Source: Mycolicibacter heraklionensis
GTDB taxonomy: Bacteria > Actinomycetota > Actinomycetes > Mycobacteriales > Mycobacteriaceae
DNA length: 64,000 nucleotides
Direction: 5' to 3'
NCBI RefSeq assembly: GCF_019645815.1
Contig: NZ_CP080997.1
Location: 2,918,880 to 2,982,879 of the forward strand
Below the pieces are notes generated by a model. The model made no database searches, was not told the origin of the DNA, and worked only from the letters and a program-made list of their open reading frames with translations. How positions within the stretch are numbered: position 1 is the first letter of the stretch; each line of letters opens with the position of its first letter. Below are positions 35,582-44,350 of this stretch, piece by piece. Position numbers and translations under genes: made by a program.

Positions 35582-35989
35582 ATGAAGCACGGCCCCGAGC
35601 TGGGTTTCGACGACGACGGTCGACCGGTCCTGATCACTGCGGCCGCCCCGTCCTACGAGCAGCAGCACCGCGAGCGGGTACGCAAGTACCTGACCTTGAT
35701 GGCGTTCCGGGTGCCTGCGCTGATCCTCGCCGCGATCGCCTACGGAATATGGCACAACGGCCTGGTTTCCCTGCTGATCCTGGTGGCGTCGATACCGCTG
35801 CCGTGGATGGCAGTGCTGATCGCCAACGACCGGCCGCCCCGCAGCGCCGAAGAGCCCCGCCGGTATGACGCGGCACCCACGAGAACTCCGCTTTTCCCCA
35901 CCGGCACCCGCCCCGCCCTGGAACGGCCGGAGCGCCCGGAATCGGGCGGCAGCGCCACCGGCGAAGCGCCGTACGGTACCGGTTCTTAG
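35582..35989 (+). CDS. DUF3099 membrane protein
   Basis: 135 residues from the ATG at 35582. DUF3099 features: [21 protein letters not shown], then two membrane helices (about 40-80) and a Pro/Arg-rich tail. GGAG lies very close to the ATG. Corresponds to Rv2709. Function unknown. Confidence 0.83.
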   Translation: MKHGPELGFDDDGRPVLITAAAPSYEQQHRERVRKYLTLMAFRVPALILAAIAYGIWHNGLVSLLILVASIPLPWMAVLIANDRPPRSAEEPRRYDAAPTRTPLFPTGTRPALERPERPESGGSATGEAPYGTGS

Positions 35990-36050
35990 CACATTCTCAA
36001 AGTCATCGCCGTATTTCCGCACGTCAAGTGGTGTGGAAAAGCGATCGGCC

Positions 36051-36077
36051 GGGAACTCTGCACTCGTGTCGGGCGTT
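36051..36077 (+). promoter_or_regulatory. SigE/SigH-type promoter of sigB
   Basis: GGGAAC (36051-36056) is followed after 17 nt by CGTT (36074-36077), the -35/-10 pair used by stress ECF sigma factors such as SigE and SigH in mycobacteria. It lies 41 nt before the sigB ATG. Stress control of sigB by ECF sigma factors is established in M. tuberculosis; the match here is direct. Confidence 0.8.
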
Positions 36078-36117
36078 GACACGTGTGACAGCTGAAGCCG
36101 ATCAACGGGAGGCCGCA

Positions 36118-37083
36118 ATGGCAAAGGCAGATGCCACCACCAGTCGGATCGACGGCGATCTGGACGCGCAGAGCCCAGCCGCAGATCTGGTGCGGGTGTA
36201 CCTCAACGGGATCGGCAAGACAGCATTGCTCAATGCCGCCGACGAGGTGGAACTCGCCAAACGGATCGAGGCCGGGCTGTACGCCCAGCATCTGCTCGAG
36301 ACCCGCAAGCGCTTCGGCGAGAAGCGCAAGCGTGAACTCGCCGCGGTGGTACGCGATGGTGAGGCCGCCCGCCGGCACCTGCTGGAAGCCAACCTGCGCC
36401 TGGTGGTCTCGCTGGCCAAGCGCTACACCGGCCGGGGTATGCCGCTTCTGGACCTGATCCAGGAGGGCAACCTGGGGTTGATCCGCGCGATGGAGAAGTT
36501 CGACTACGCAAAGGGTTTCAAGTTCTCCACCTACGCGACCTGGTGGATCCGCCAGGCCATCACCCGGGGGATGGCGGATCAGAGCCGCACCATCCGGCTG
36601 CCGGTCCACCTGGTTGAACAGGTCAACAAGCTGGCCCGGATCAAGCGGGAAATGCACCAGCAGCTGGGCCGGGAGGCCACCGATGAGGAGCTCGCCGCCG
36701 AATCCGGTATTCCGGCGGAGAAGATCAACGACCTGCTCGAGCACAGCCGCGACCCGGTCAGCCTCGACATGCCGGTCGGCTCCGACGAGGAGGCCCCGCT
36801 GGGTGACTTCATCGAGGACTCCGAGGCGATGTCGGCGGAGAACGCGGTGATCTCCGAGCTGCTGCACACCGACATCCGCAGTGTGCTGGCCACCCTCGAT
36901 GAGCGCGAACACCAGGTGATCCGGCTGCGGTTCGGCCTCGACGACGGCCAGCCCCGCACGCTGGACCAGATCGGCAAGCTGTTCGGTCTGTCCCGCGAGC
37001 GGGTCCGCCAGATCGAGCGCGAGGTGATGGCCAAGCTGCGCCATGGCGAGCGCGCCGACCGGCTGCGCTCGTACGCCAGCTGA
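36118..37083 (+). CDS. sigB: Stress/stationary-phase sigma factor SigB
   Basis: 321 residues from the ATG at 36118 (GGGAGG upstream). A short N-terminus ends with the [20 protein letters not shown] region 1.2, then regions 2 to 4 close to SigA, ending [20 protein letters not shown]. Near-identical to M. tuberculosis SigB; a start further upstream would add 30 non-conserved residues. Two hairpins follow, then ideR. Confidence 0.96.
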   Translation: MAKADATTSRIDGDLDAQSPAADLVRVYLNGIGKTALLNAADEVELAKRIEAGLYAQHLLETRKRFGEKRKRELAAVVRDGEAARRHLLEANLRLVVSLAKRYTGRGMPLLDLIQEGNLGLIRAMEKFDYAKGFKFSTYATWWIRQAITRGMADQSRTIRLPVHLVEQVNKLARIKREMHQQLGREATDEELAAESGIPAEKINDLLEHSRDPVSLDMPVGSDEEAPLGDFIEDSEAMSAENAVISELLHTDIRSVLATLDEREHQVIRLRFGLDDGQPRTLDQIGKLFGLSRERVRQIEREVMAKLRHGERADRLRSYAS

Positions 37084-37087
37084 CGCA

Positions 37088-37164
37088 GGCCGGGTCCGCC
37101 GTGGGCGGCCCCGGCCCGTCTGTCCCGCGCTCCGGCGGGCCGCCGATCTCGGTGGCCCGCCGGA
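37088..37164 (+). terminator. Tandem GC-rich hairpins after sigB
   Basis: Hairpin 1 (37088-37116): GGCCGG with CCGGCC, plus inner CCGCC with GGCGG. Hairpin 2 (37131-37164): an 11-bp stem TCCGGCGGGCC pairing with GGCCCGCCGGA, with an inner CCGA/TCGG stem. Neither has a T-tract. Most likely they separate sigB from ideR transcription. Confidence 0.6.
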
Positions 37165-37251
37165 CGTGCGTTATCGCCGGAGCGCCGGGCGTCGCTTGCT
37201 CACCGTGTACTTGGCTGTCGAAGTAGACTCAGCTGCGACGGAAGGTGCCGA

Positions 37252-37944
37252 ATGAATGACCTGGTTGATACCACCGAGATGTACCTCAGGACGATCTACG
37301 ACCTTGAGGAAGAGGGTGTCACCCCGCTGCGCGCGCGGATAGCCGAGCGGCTGGAACAAAGTGGGCCGACCGTCAGCCAGACGGTGTCCCGGATGGAACG
37401 CGACGGTCTGCTGAAGGTGGCCGGCGACCGTCACCTCGAGCTCACCGAGAAGGGCCGCACGCTGGCCGTCTCCGTGATGCGCAAGCACCGGCTGGCCGAG
37501 CGCCTGCTCGTCGACATCATCGGGCTGCCGCTGGAAGAGGTGCATGCCGAGGCATGTCGCTGGGAGCACGTAATGAGCGAGGACGTCGAGCGACGCCTGG
37601 TTCAGGTGCTCGACAACCCGACCACGTCGCCGTTCGGCAACCCCATCCCCGGCCTGCCGGACCTCGGATTCGGCGCGGGCTCCGCCGGTTGGGATTCCGA
37701 CCTGGTACGGCTGACTGAATTGCCGGCCGGCTCCCCGGTGGCGGTGGTGGTCCGCCAGCTCACCGAGCACGTCCAGGGCGACATCGACCTGATCACCCGG
37801 CTGAAGGAAGCCGGTGTGGTGCCCAACGCCAGGGTGACCGTCCAGACCGATGGCGACGACGGCGTGACCATCGTGATTCCCGGCCACACCGACGTGAGCC
37901 TGCCCTACGAGATGGCCCATGCCGTGAAGGTCCAGAAGGTCTGA
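37252..37944 (+). CDS. ideR: Iron-dependent repressor IdeR
   Basis: 230 residues, DtxR family. Winged HTH (RIAERLEQSGPTVSQTVSRMERDGLL), dimerisation/metal region with MRKHRLAERLLVD and HAEACRWEHVMSEDVERRL (His, Cys and Glu ligands), and a C-terminal SH3-like domain. Represses siderophore genes and activates storage genes when iron is plentiful. GAAGG precedes the ATG. No IdeR box was found near it. Confidence 0.96.
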   Translation: MNDLVDTTEMYLRTIYDLEEEGVTPLRARIAERLEQSGPTVSQTVSRMERDGLLKVAGDRHLELTEKGRTLAVSVMRKHRLAERLLVDIIGLPLEEVHAEACRWEHVMSEDVERRLVQVLDNPTTSPFGNPIPGLPDLGFGAGSAGWDSDLVRLTELPAGSPVAVVVRQLTEHVQGDIDLITRLKEAGVVPNARVTVQTDGDDGVTIVIPGHTDVSLPYEMAHAVKVQKV

Positions 37945-37955
37945 GCACCGCCGCT

Positions 37956-39011
37956 TCAGCCGGCTTGCTGGCCGAACCCCTGCCGCCCAGGCAGTTTCAC
38001 CCCGATCTGCTTCGCCAGTCGATAACCGGTGTCCGCCAGTCCGCGGATGCGCTCGGGCCGCAGCCCCGACTGCAACGCGGTGTCGAGCAGGCCCGCCATC
38101 CGATGCCCTGGTTCGCCGCGCAAGGCGGCCTCCAGTGACACCCCGGCCAGCGGCCCGTCGCCGCGTGCGTAGGCGCTGAACGCCAGCAGAACCAGCGCCT
38201 CGGCCCGCCACGGCTCGGGCAGTGCCCGGGCCAACGCCGACCAGAGCCGCTCGGCTTCGACAGCGTGATCGCCGATTGCCAACGCACACAGGGTGTCCCG
38301 GACCAGTACATCGGTGAGCGGGCAGCCGAGCCGGGCCAGCTCCGCGGCGGTCGGCTCCCGGCCGCCCGCCAGCGCAACGATGGCGGCCAGCACCTGCTCG
38401 ACGTCGCGGCGGGCCCGATCCCGGGTGTCGCCCTCCCCCGCCGCCCACTGCGCCGCACAGTCCCCGATCATTGCGGACACCGCGGCACAGCGTGCCGGGT
38501 CATCGGGGGTGATCACCGCCTGCAGGTCCGCACGCCGGGCATAGAGCCGCCTGCCTTCCAGCACGGCGGCGGCCGCCAGCGGCGACGCCTCCGGGTCGTC
38601 GACCGGTCCACCGGCACCGCAGCCGTCCGCGCAGTGCCACCGTCCGCCGTGGGCCACCTGGTCCACCACGTGCGCGCTGAGCAGCACGATGCCGTGGCCG
38701 GACAACTCCTCGGTCAGCGCAGCGATCAGCCGGCGGTGCTGGTCGTTGCAGACCGGGCAGCACGCGCCCGCGGCGTCGACGATCACCGCGATGGCCGCTG
38801 CCGGAGCGGCGGCCGCGGCGACGTCGGCGAGCCGGCCGATGGTGTCGACGAGCGCGTCGGACAGGTCGACTCGCAGCACCGAGCCCAGTTCACCCCCGTC
38901 GACCGCCACCAGGATCAGGGATTTCTCCGGCACGAAGCCGAGGATGGCCGGCAGCGCAGCGATAAGGGCTCCGGGCCGATTCAGCGTGAATTCCGGTTGC
39001 TTCGTTGTCAT
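37956..39011 (-). CDS. DUF4192 family protein
   Basis: 351 residues starting near MTTKQPEFTLNRPGALIAAL. DUF4192 features: GFVPEKSLILVAVDGGELGSVLRVDL, then CCPVCNDQHRRLI, and a C-terminal helical repeat region (VLLAFSAYARGDGPLAGVSLEAAL). Ala-rich throughout. Corresponds to Rv2712c, convergent with ideR. Function unknown. The N-terminal open frame extends further; the ATG at 39011 lacks a close RBS. Confidence 0.82.
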   Translation of the reverse strand: MTTKQPEFTLNRPGALIAALPAILGFVPEKSLILVAVDGGELGSVLRVDLSDALVDTIGRLADVAAAAAPAAAIAVIVDAAGACCPVCNDQHRRLIAALTEELSGHGIVLLSAHVVDQVAHGGRWHCADGCGAGGPVDDPEASPLAAAAVLEGRRLYARRADLQAVITPDDPARCAAVSAMIGDCAAQWAAGEGDTRDRARRDVEQVLAAIVALAGGREPTAAELARLGCPLTDVLVRDTLCALAIGDHAVEAERLWSALARALPEPWRAEALVLLAFSAYARGDGPLAGVSLEAALRGEPGHRMAGLLDTALQSGLRPERIRGLADTGYRLAKQIGVKLPGRQGFGQQAG

Positions 39012-39151
39012 GGCAGCAACGTTGACGACCTCCCCCGTCATCGGGGGCGCGTCCGCGCCTCGCCGCCCACCAGGTTGGGGATGAACCGGCAACTGTGAAC
39101 AGATGGTGTTCGAGATGCATGACCGGACGAATGAGCGTAAGTGTCAGTGTC

Positions 39152-40567
39152 ATGGATTCGAAGCGCGAGTACGACATCATCGTGATCGGTTCAGGTCCAG
39201 GGGGGCAGAAGGCGGCCATCGCATCGGCCAAACTCGGTAAGTCGGTCGCGGTGGTCGAACGCGGCCGAATGATCGGTGGCGTCTGCGTGAACACCGGCAC
39301 CATCCCGTCCAAGACACTGCGCGAGGCGGTGCTGTACCTGACCGGGATGAATCAGCGTGACCTCTACGGCGCCAGCTACCGGGTCAAGGACAAGATCACT
39401 CCCGCGGATCTGCTGGCGCGCACCCAGCATGTGATCGGCAAGGAAACCGAGGTGGTGCGCAACCAGCTGATGCGTAACCGGGTCGATCTGCTGCTGGGAC
39501 ACGGCCGGTTCATCGACCCGCACACCATTGTCGTCGACGGTCACGGTGGCGCCGAAAAGACCACTATCACAGGCGATTACATCGTCATCGCCACCGGAAC
39601 CAAGCCGGTCCGCCCCGCCGGCGTCACGTTCGACGAGGAACGGGTGCTGGACTCCGACGGGATCCTCGACCTGCGATTCATCCCGGCGTCGATGGTGGTC
39701 GTGGGCGCCGGCGTGATCGGGATCGAGTACGCCTCGATGTTCGCTGCGCTGGGCACCCGCGTGACGGTGGTGGAGAAACGGGACTCGATGCTGGAATTCT
39801 GCGACCCGGAGGTCGTCGAGGCGCTGCGTTTTCACCTGCGCGACCTCGCCGTCACTTTCCGGTTCGGTGAGGAGGTGACCGCTGTCGACGTCAGTTCGAG
39901 CGGCACCGTCACCACGTTGGCCAGCGGCAAACAGATTCCCGCCGAGACGGTGATGTACTCGGCCGGGCGCCAAGGCCACACCGCCCACCTCGACCTGGCC
40001 AACGCCGGCCTGGCGGCCGACAAACGGGGCCGCATCGTCGTCGACGAGATGTTCCAGACCTCGGTCGACCACATCTACGCGGTCGGTGACGTGATCGGTT
40101 TCCCGGCGCTGGCGGCAACGTCGATGGAGCAGGGCCGGCTGGCCGCCTACCACGCGTTCGGCGAACCGACCGACGGGATCACCGACCTGCAGCCGATCGG
40201 GATCTACTCGATCCCCGAGGTCTCCTATGTGGGGGCGACCGAATTGGAGCTGACCCGAAGCGCGATCCCCTACGAGGTGGGGGTGGCGCGATACCGGGAG
40301 CTGGCCCGCGGCCAGATCGCCGGTGACTCCTACGGAATGCTCAAGCTGCTGGTGTCGACGACCGACCTGTCGCTGCTCGGCGTGCACATCTTCGGCACCA
40401 ATGCGACCGAGATGGTGCACATCGGCCAGGCCGTCATGGGATGCGGCGGCACGGTGGAATACCTGGTGGACGCGGTGTTCAACTATCCGACGTTCTCCGA
40501 GGCATACAAGAACGCCGCACTGGACGTGATGAATAAAATGCGGGCCTTGCAGCAATTCCGCAGTTGA
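39152..40567 (+). CDS. sthA: Soluble pyridine nucleotide transhydrogenase SthA
   Basis: 471 residues. FAD site [28 protein letters not shown] site [21 protein letters not shown] and the C-terminal dimer interface ([16 protein letters not shown]) mark a flavin disulfide-reductase fold, but the redox motif reads [11 protein letters not shown] with only one cysteine, as in transhydrogenases rather than lipoamide dehydrogenase. Interconverts NADH and NADPH pools. Start chosen by homology with Rv2713. Confidence 0.92.
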   Translation: MDSKREYDIIVIGSGPGGQKAAIASAKLGKSVAVVERGRMIGGVCVNTGTIPSKTLREAVLYLTGMNQRDLYGASYRVKDKITPADLLARTQHVIGKETEVVRNQLMRNRVDLLLGHGRFIDPHTIVVDGHGGAEKTTITGDYIVIATGTKPVRPAGVTFDEERVLDSDGILDLRFIPASMVVVGAGVIGIEYASMFAALGTRVTVVEKRDSMLEFCDPEVVEALRFHLRDLAVTFRFGEEVTAVDVSSSGTVTTLASGKQIPAETVMYSAGRQGHTAHLDLANAGLAADKRGRIVVDEMFQTSVDHIYAVGDVIGFPALAATSMEQGRLAAYHAFGEPTDGITDLQPIGIYSIPEVSYVGATELELTRSAIPYEVGVARYRELARGQIAGDSYGMLKLLVSTTDLSLLGVHIFGTNATEMVHIGQAVMGCGGTVEYLVDAVFNYPTFSEAYKNAALDVMNKMRALQQFRS

Positions 40568-40744
40568 GGCACCATCGGCAGACTTTTTCATCGCTCAGCG
40601 AACGCCGCCGGCGCCACGGAATGCCCGCGGTACCCACGTACGTTGTCCACCACATGCGCGCACCGTTTTCGGCGCGCGGCCCCCGGTGGGGGAAAATAGA
40701 CGGTGCGACCCATTGCGGTCCGCACAATGAGGAGGCAGAAGACC

Positions 40745-41722
40745 ATGGCCGACTACCCGGACAACGGTCCCGACCGGGGCCGGCACTACCAGGCCGACCA
40801 GAGCGGCATGTACGAGCTGGAGGTTCCGGCGCCGCAGCTGATGTCGGCGGACGGCGAGGGGCCGGTCCTGATTCACGCGCTGGAGGGTTTCTCCGACGCC
40901 GGCCACGCGATCCGGCTGGCCGCCAAGCACCTCAAGAGCAAGCTGGACAGCGAGTTGGTGGCGTCGTTCGCGATCGACGACCTGCTCGACTACCGGTCGC
41001 GCCGGCCGCTGATGACGTTCAAGTCCGACCACTTCACCCACTACACCGAGCCCGAGCTCAGCCTGCACGCGTTGCGGGACAGTGCGGGCACCCCGTTTCT
41101 GCTGCTGGCGGGCATGGAGCCCGACCTGAAGTGGGAGCGCTTCATCACCGCGGTGCGGCTGCTGGCCGAACAGCTCGGGGTGCGCCGGACCATCGGCTTG
41201 GGCACGATCCCGATGGCCGTTCCGCACACCCGGCCGGTGACCCTGACCGCGCATTCCAACAACCGTGAGTTGATCAGCGAATTCACCCCCTGGATCACCG
41301 AGGTTCAGGTTCCGGGCAGCGCGTCCAACTTGTTGGAGTACCGGATGGCGCAGCACGGCCATGAGGTCGTCGGCTTCACCGTGCATGTGCCGCATTACGT
41401 GGCCCAGACCGACTACCCCGAGGCCGCCGAGGCGCTGCTCAAGCAGGCCGCCCAGACCGGCGCCCTGGAGCTGCCGCTGACCGAGCTCCGCGACGCCGCG
41501 GCCGAGATCCGCGCCAAGATCGACCAGCAGGTCGAGGCGAGCGCCGAAGTGGCCCAGGTGGTCACGGCCCTGGAACGCCAGTACGACGCGTTCATCACCG
41601 CCCAGGAGAACCGGTCGCTGCTGTCGCGCGACGAGGAACTGCCCAGCGCCGACGAGCTCGGCGCCGAGTTCGAGCGCTTCCTGGCGCAGGAGGCGAAGAA
41701 AAACCTCGACGGCGACGACTGA
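40745..41722 (+). CDS. PAC2-family protein
   Basis: 325 residues, PAC2 (proteasome assembly chaperone 2-like) fold: VLIHALEGFSDAGHAIRLAAKHL, TPFLLLAGMEPDLKWERF, GLGTIPMAVPHTRP and HVPHYVAQTDYPEAAEALL. The C-terminal third is helical and acidic. Corresponds to Rv2714. GAGGAG precedes the chosen ATG. A role as proteasome chaperone is not established in mycobacteria. Confidence 0.88.
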   Translation: MADYPDNGPDRGRHYQADQSGMYELEVPAPQLMSADGEGPVLIHALEGFSDAGHAIRLAAKHLKSKLDSELVASFAIDDLLDYRSRRPLMTFKSDHFTHYTEPELSLHALRDSAGTPFLLLAGMEPDLKWERFITAVRLLAEQLGVRRTIGLGTIPMAVPHTRPVTLTAHSNNRELISEFTPWITEVQVPGSASNLLEYRMAQHGHEVVGFTVHVPHYVAQTDYPEAAEALLKQAAQTGALELPLTELRDAAAEIRAKIDQQVEASAEVAQVVTALERQYDAFITAQENRSLLSRDEELPSADELGAEFERFLAQEAKKNLDGDD

Positions 41723-41737
41723 GGTCCGTGCCGCGCG

Positions 41738-42223
41738 CTACCCGGTTCGACGCAGCGTGGCGGTGAGGTGGTTCTGCGCGGGCTGGCCAACTGCCCCCAT
41801 GTCCAGCGTGTAAGACAACTCGTCGCCGTCGAGGCGATAGTGGCGGCGAAGCACGGTCACTTCTTTGGCGGTCGGCGCCAGCCCGATCGTCGGTGCCGAC
41901 ATTTGCAGTTCCACGCCATTGGCGGTGACCGTGTAGCTGCCGACCTCGATCTCCGTGATGCCGCTGGGGTGCGCCAGCACCCACTCGATCTGGCCCAGTT
42001 GCGGCACCCGCAGGTAGCCGGCTTCAGCATGCAGAGGCAGGCCCTCGACGGGTGACTTGGTCTTCTGGCCGTAGACCAGGAACGGCTTGCCGACGTGTGA
42101 GAACACCACCTCTTCGAGGTAGTCGAATGACGCGATCGTGGGATACACCCCGGATCCTCGGCCTGACCAGGTGCCCAACAGCGGGGCCAGCTCCACAAGG
42201 TTGGGATGCAACTCGGGTGCCAT
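41738..42223 (-). CDS. Nitrobindin-like heme protein (DUF1794/FABP-like)
   Basis: 161 residues, a ten-strand barrel pattern. GTWSGRGSG near 17-25 matches the GxWxGxG signature, and the C-terminal QNHLTATLRR contains the proximal heme histidine. Rv2717c and relatives bind heme and isomerise peroxynitrite to nitrate. Divergent strand, convergent with the PAC2 gene; 37 bp after nrdR on the minus strand. Confidence 0.9.
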   Translation of the reverse strand: MAPELHPNLVELAPLLGTWSGRGSGVYPTIASFDYLEEVVFSHVGKPFLVYGQKTKSPVEGLPLHAEAGYLRVPQLGQIEWVLAHPSGITEIEVGSYTVTANGVELQMSAPTIGLAPTAKEVTVLRRHYRLDGDELSYTLDMGAVGQPAQNHLTATLRRTG

Positions 42224-42260
42224 GCCGCCAGCCTAGTGCGCGGGGGTCGGCCCGCACCGC

Positions 42261-42725
42261 TCAACTGGTGCTGGGCATCTCGCGGTGTTCGCGCAGGGCC
42301 GCGATCTCTCGCTCGAAGTCGGCGGCCGAGGAAAACGACCGGTACACCGAGGCGAATCGCAGATAGGCCACTTCGTCGAGCTCGCGCAGCGGACCCAGAA
42401 TCGCCAGGCCCACCTCGTGGCTGGGAATCTCCGGCGAACCCGCCGCTCGCACAGCGTCTTCCACCTGCTGCGCCAGCAGGTTCAGCGCGTCGTCATCGAC
42501 CTGGCGACCCTGGCAGGCCCGGCGCACCCCGCGCATGACCTTCTCACGGCTGAACGGCTCGGTGACGCCACTGCGTTTGACCACCGCCAGCACCGCGGTT
42601 TCCACGGTGGAGAAACGGCGGCCGCATTCCGGACAGGAACGACGGCGGCGGATGGCCTGTCCTTCATCGGCTTCGCGGGAATCCACCACCCGGGAGTCTG
42701 GATGGCGGCAAAACGGGCAGTGCAT
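42261..42725 (-). CDS. nrdR: Ribonucleotide reductase repressor NrdR
   Basis: 154 residues: an N-terminal zinc ribbon (CPFCRH and CPECGRRF) and an ATP-cone domain ([20 protein letters not shown] to [19 protein letters not shown]). dATP/ATP-dependent repressor of nrd genes. AAGGAG precedes the ATG at 42725. Confidence 0.95.
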   Translation of the reverse strand: MHCPFCRHPDSRVVDSREADEGQAIRRRRSCPECGRRFSTVETAVLAVVKRSGVTEPFSREKVMRGVRRACQGRQVDDDALNLLAQQVEDAVRAAGSPEIPSHEVGLAILGPLRELDEVAYLRFASVYRSFSSAADFEREIAALREHREMPSTS

Positions 42726-42870
42726 TGCCGCTCCTTCGCCGTGCCGGGAACCCAGGCCCTCAGACAGCTGAGGCACCGTGGACCACTGGGACAACTGCGA
42801 GCGTACCTGCGCGGGTTGCCCGCGGCGCCCCGCAGTGGCTGCAAGCGGCGACCGAACCGACACTTCGACC

Positions 42871-43371
42871 TCAGCCCAACGGCGCGATCAGCGTCTGGCC
42901 GGCGTCCAGGGCCACCGACTCCAGGCTGTTGAGCTCGCGGATGCGCTCGATGACCTGTCCGGCCGGCGCGTCCGGTGCGACGCGGGCCGCCAGGTGCGCC
43001 AAGCTCTCCCCGCTCTGGACGCGCACCACACCGAGCTGGTCGGGCACGGCGGAGGCGCTGCCGGCCGCTGCCGCGCCGAACTGCGCGATCAGCCCGAGCC
43101 ACACCGTGATCCCGGCCGCGAGAAGGGCCAGCACGACGGTGGTCGCCGGGGTGATGGCCTTGACTGGCTGCGGCCGGTGCGGAGCACGTGACATCAGCAC
43201 CCCGGAACCGCGGTGGCGTAGCGGGGCGCCTCCCGGGCGCTGCCGGACCAGCCGTGCCGGTTGGGTGCGGATCGGGTACGCGCGACCCGGCGTCCGGGGA
43301 CCGCGCGGCTGCCGGGCTCGCTCGTACCCGGCCGGCTCGAACGTCGGAGCGATCGTGTCGATGAGCATCAT
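42871..43371 (-). CDS. SOS-controlled LysM membrane protein (Rv2719c/ChiZ-like)
   Basis: 166 residues from the ATG at 43371 (ATG-ATG pair). A basic cytosolic N-terminus, one membrane helix at about 75-98 ([19 protein letters not shown]), then an extracytoplasmic LysM domain ([17 protein letters not shown] to QTLIAPLG). In M. tuberculosis Rv2719c is DNA-damage-induced, slows cell division and has been described as a cell-wall hydrolase. It is divergent from lexA across a region with SOS boxes. The predicted N-terminal open frame continues upstream through those boxes. Confidence 0.85.
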   Translation of the reverse strand: MMLIDTIAPTFEPAGYERARQPRGPRTPGRAYPIRTQPARLVRQRPGGAPLRHRGSGVLMSRAPHRPQPVKAITPATTVVLALLAAGITVWLGLIAQFGAAAAGSASAVPDQLGVVRVQSGESLAHLAARVAPDAPAGQVIERIRELNSLESVALDAGQTLIAPLG

Positions 43372-43430
43372 GTGCGGTTCTCCCTCACTCGGCGTCGGCG
43401 ACCCTGTTCGCTCGACTGTTCGAATACTAA

Positions 43431-43446
43431 TCGATTGTATGTTCGA
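43431..43446. promoter_or_regulatory. SOS box upstream of the LysM gene
   Basis: TCGATT-GTAT-GTTCGA matches the mycobacterial LexA consensus TCGAAC-N4-GTTCGA except for two bases of the left arm. It lies about 60 bp upstream of the LysM gene start. Confidence 0.65.
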
Positions 43447-43449
43447 TGT

Positions 43450-43465
43450 CCGAACATGTGATCGA
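43450..43465. promoter_or_regulatory. Second, weaker SOS-box-like site
   Basis: CCGAAC-ATGT-GATCGA differs from the LexA consensus at one base in each arm. It lies 3 bp from the first box; their centres are 19 bp apart. Confidence 0.4.
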
Positions 43466-43536
43466 ATCGTTGTCGAAAACATTAGCGAAAGGGTCCGACA
43501 AGTCGCCGACCGTTTCGAACGTCCGCGCGACACACC

Positions 43537-43552
43537 TCGAACACATGTTTGA
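43537..43552. promoter_or_regulatory. lexA SOS box overlapping its -35
   Basis: TCGAAC-ACAT-GTTTGA has a single mismatch to the consensus. Its last four bases are part of the lexA -35 (TTGATT, 43549-43554), so LexA bound here would block polymerase directly. Confidence 0.85.
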
Positions 43553-43577
43553 TTAATCGCAGCGATGCGACTAGATT
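43549..43577 (+). promoter_or_regulatory. Leaderless lexA promoter
   Basis: TTGATT (43549-43554), 17 nt, TAGATT (43572-43577), then 7 nt to the ATG at 43585. The spacing predicts a transcription start at or next to the start codon. There is no RBS. Confidence 0.75.
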
Positions 43578-43584
43578 CGCCCCT

Positions 43585-44271
43585 ATGAGTGACAGCAGCA
43601 GTAACCCGGCGAGCCCGGACTCAGCGCTCACCGCCCGGCAACGCACGATCCTGAACGTGATCCGCGCTTCGGTGAACGAGCGGGGTTATCCGCCGAGCAT
43701 CCGCGAGATCGGCGACGCCGTCGGACTGACCTCGACCTCCTCGGTCGCTCACCAGCTGCGCACGCTCGAGCGCAAGGGCTACCTGCGCCGTGACCCCAAC
43801 CGTCCCCGCGCTGTCGATGTCCGTAGCCAGGAGGACGCGGCCGGCGCCGCTGAGGCCGCGCAGCGGACGGAATTCGCCGGATCCGACGCACTGCCGGAGC
43901 CCACTTTCGTTCCGGTTCTGGGCCGGATCGCGGCCGGCGGGCCGATCCTGGCCGAGGAAGCCGTCGAGGATATCTTCCCGCTCCCCCGCGAGCTGGTCGG
44001 TGAAGGTGAACTGTTCTTGCTGAAGGTGGTCGGCGAATCGATGGTGGACGCCGCGATCTGCGACGGCGACTGGGTCGTGGTGCGCCAGCAGAACGTCGCC
44101 GACAACGGCGACATCGTGGCCGCCATGATCGATGGCGAGGCGACTGTCAAGACGTTCAAACGCACCGGCGGCCAGGTCTGGCTGATGCCGCACAACCCCA
44201 TTTTCGATCCCATTCCCGGTAACGACGCGGTGGTGCTGGGCAAGGTCGTGACCGTCATCCGCAAGATCTGA
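43585..44271 (+). CDS. lexA: SOS repressor LexA
   Basis: 228 residues. Winged HTH ([28 protein letters not shown]), the cleavage bond in RIAAGGPI (Ala-Gly), catalytic Ser in VGESMVDA and Lys in ATVKTFKR. RecA filaments trigger self-cleavage. Autoregulated through the SOS box at 43537. Start is the predicted leaderless ATG; the frame opens 12 codons earlier through the SOS box. Confidence 0.96.
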   Translation: MSDSSSNPASPDSALTARQRTILNVIRASVNERGYPPSIREIGDAVGLTSTSSVAHQLRTLERKGYLRRDPNRPRAVDVRSQEDAAGAAEAAQRTEFAGSDALPEPTFVPVLGRIAAGGPILAEEAVEDIFPLPRELVGEGELFLLKVVGESMVDAAICDGDWVVVRQQNVADNGDIVAAMIDGEATVKTFKRTGGQVWLMPHNPIFDPIPGNDAVVLGKVVTVIRKI

Positions 44272-44350
44272 CCAACACCGGAGATCCGCTGGCCTACACG
44301 GGGATCAAGGTTTTTCCGCGGCTGTCAGTACGAGTGCCGCGCCGCGGCGC

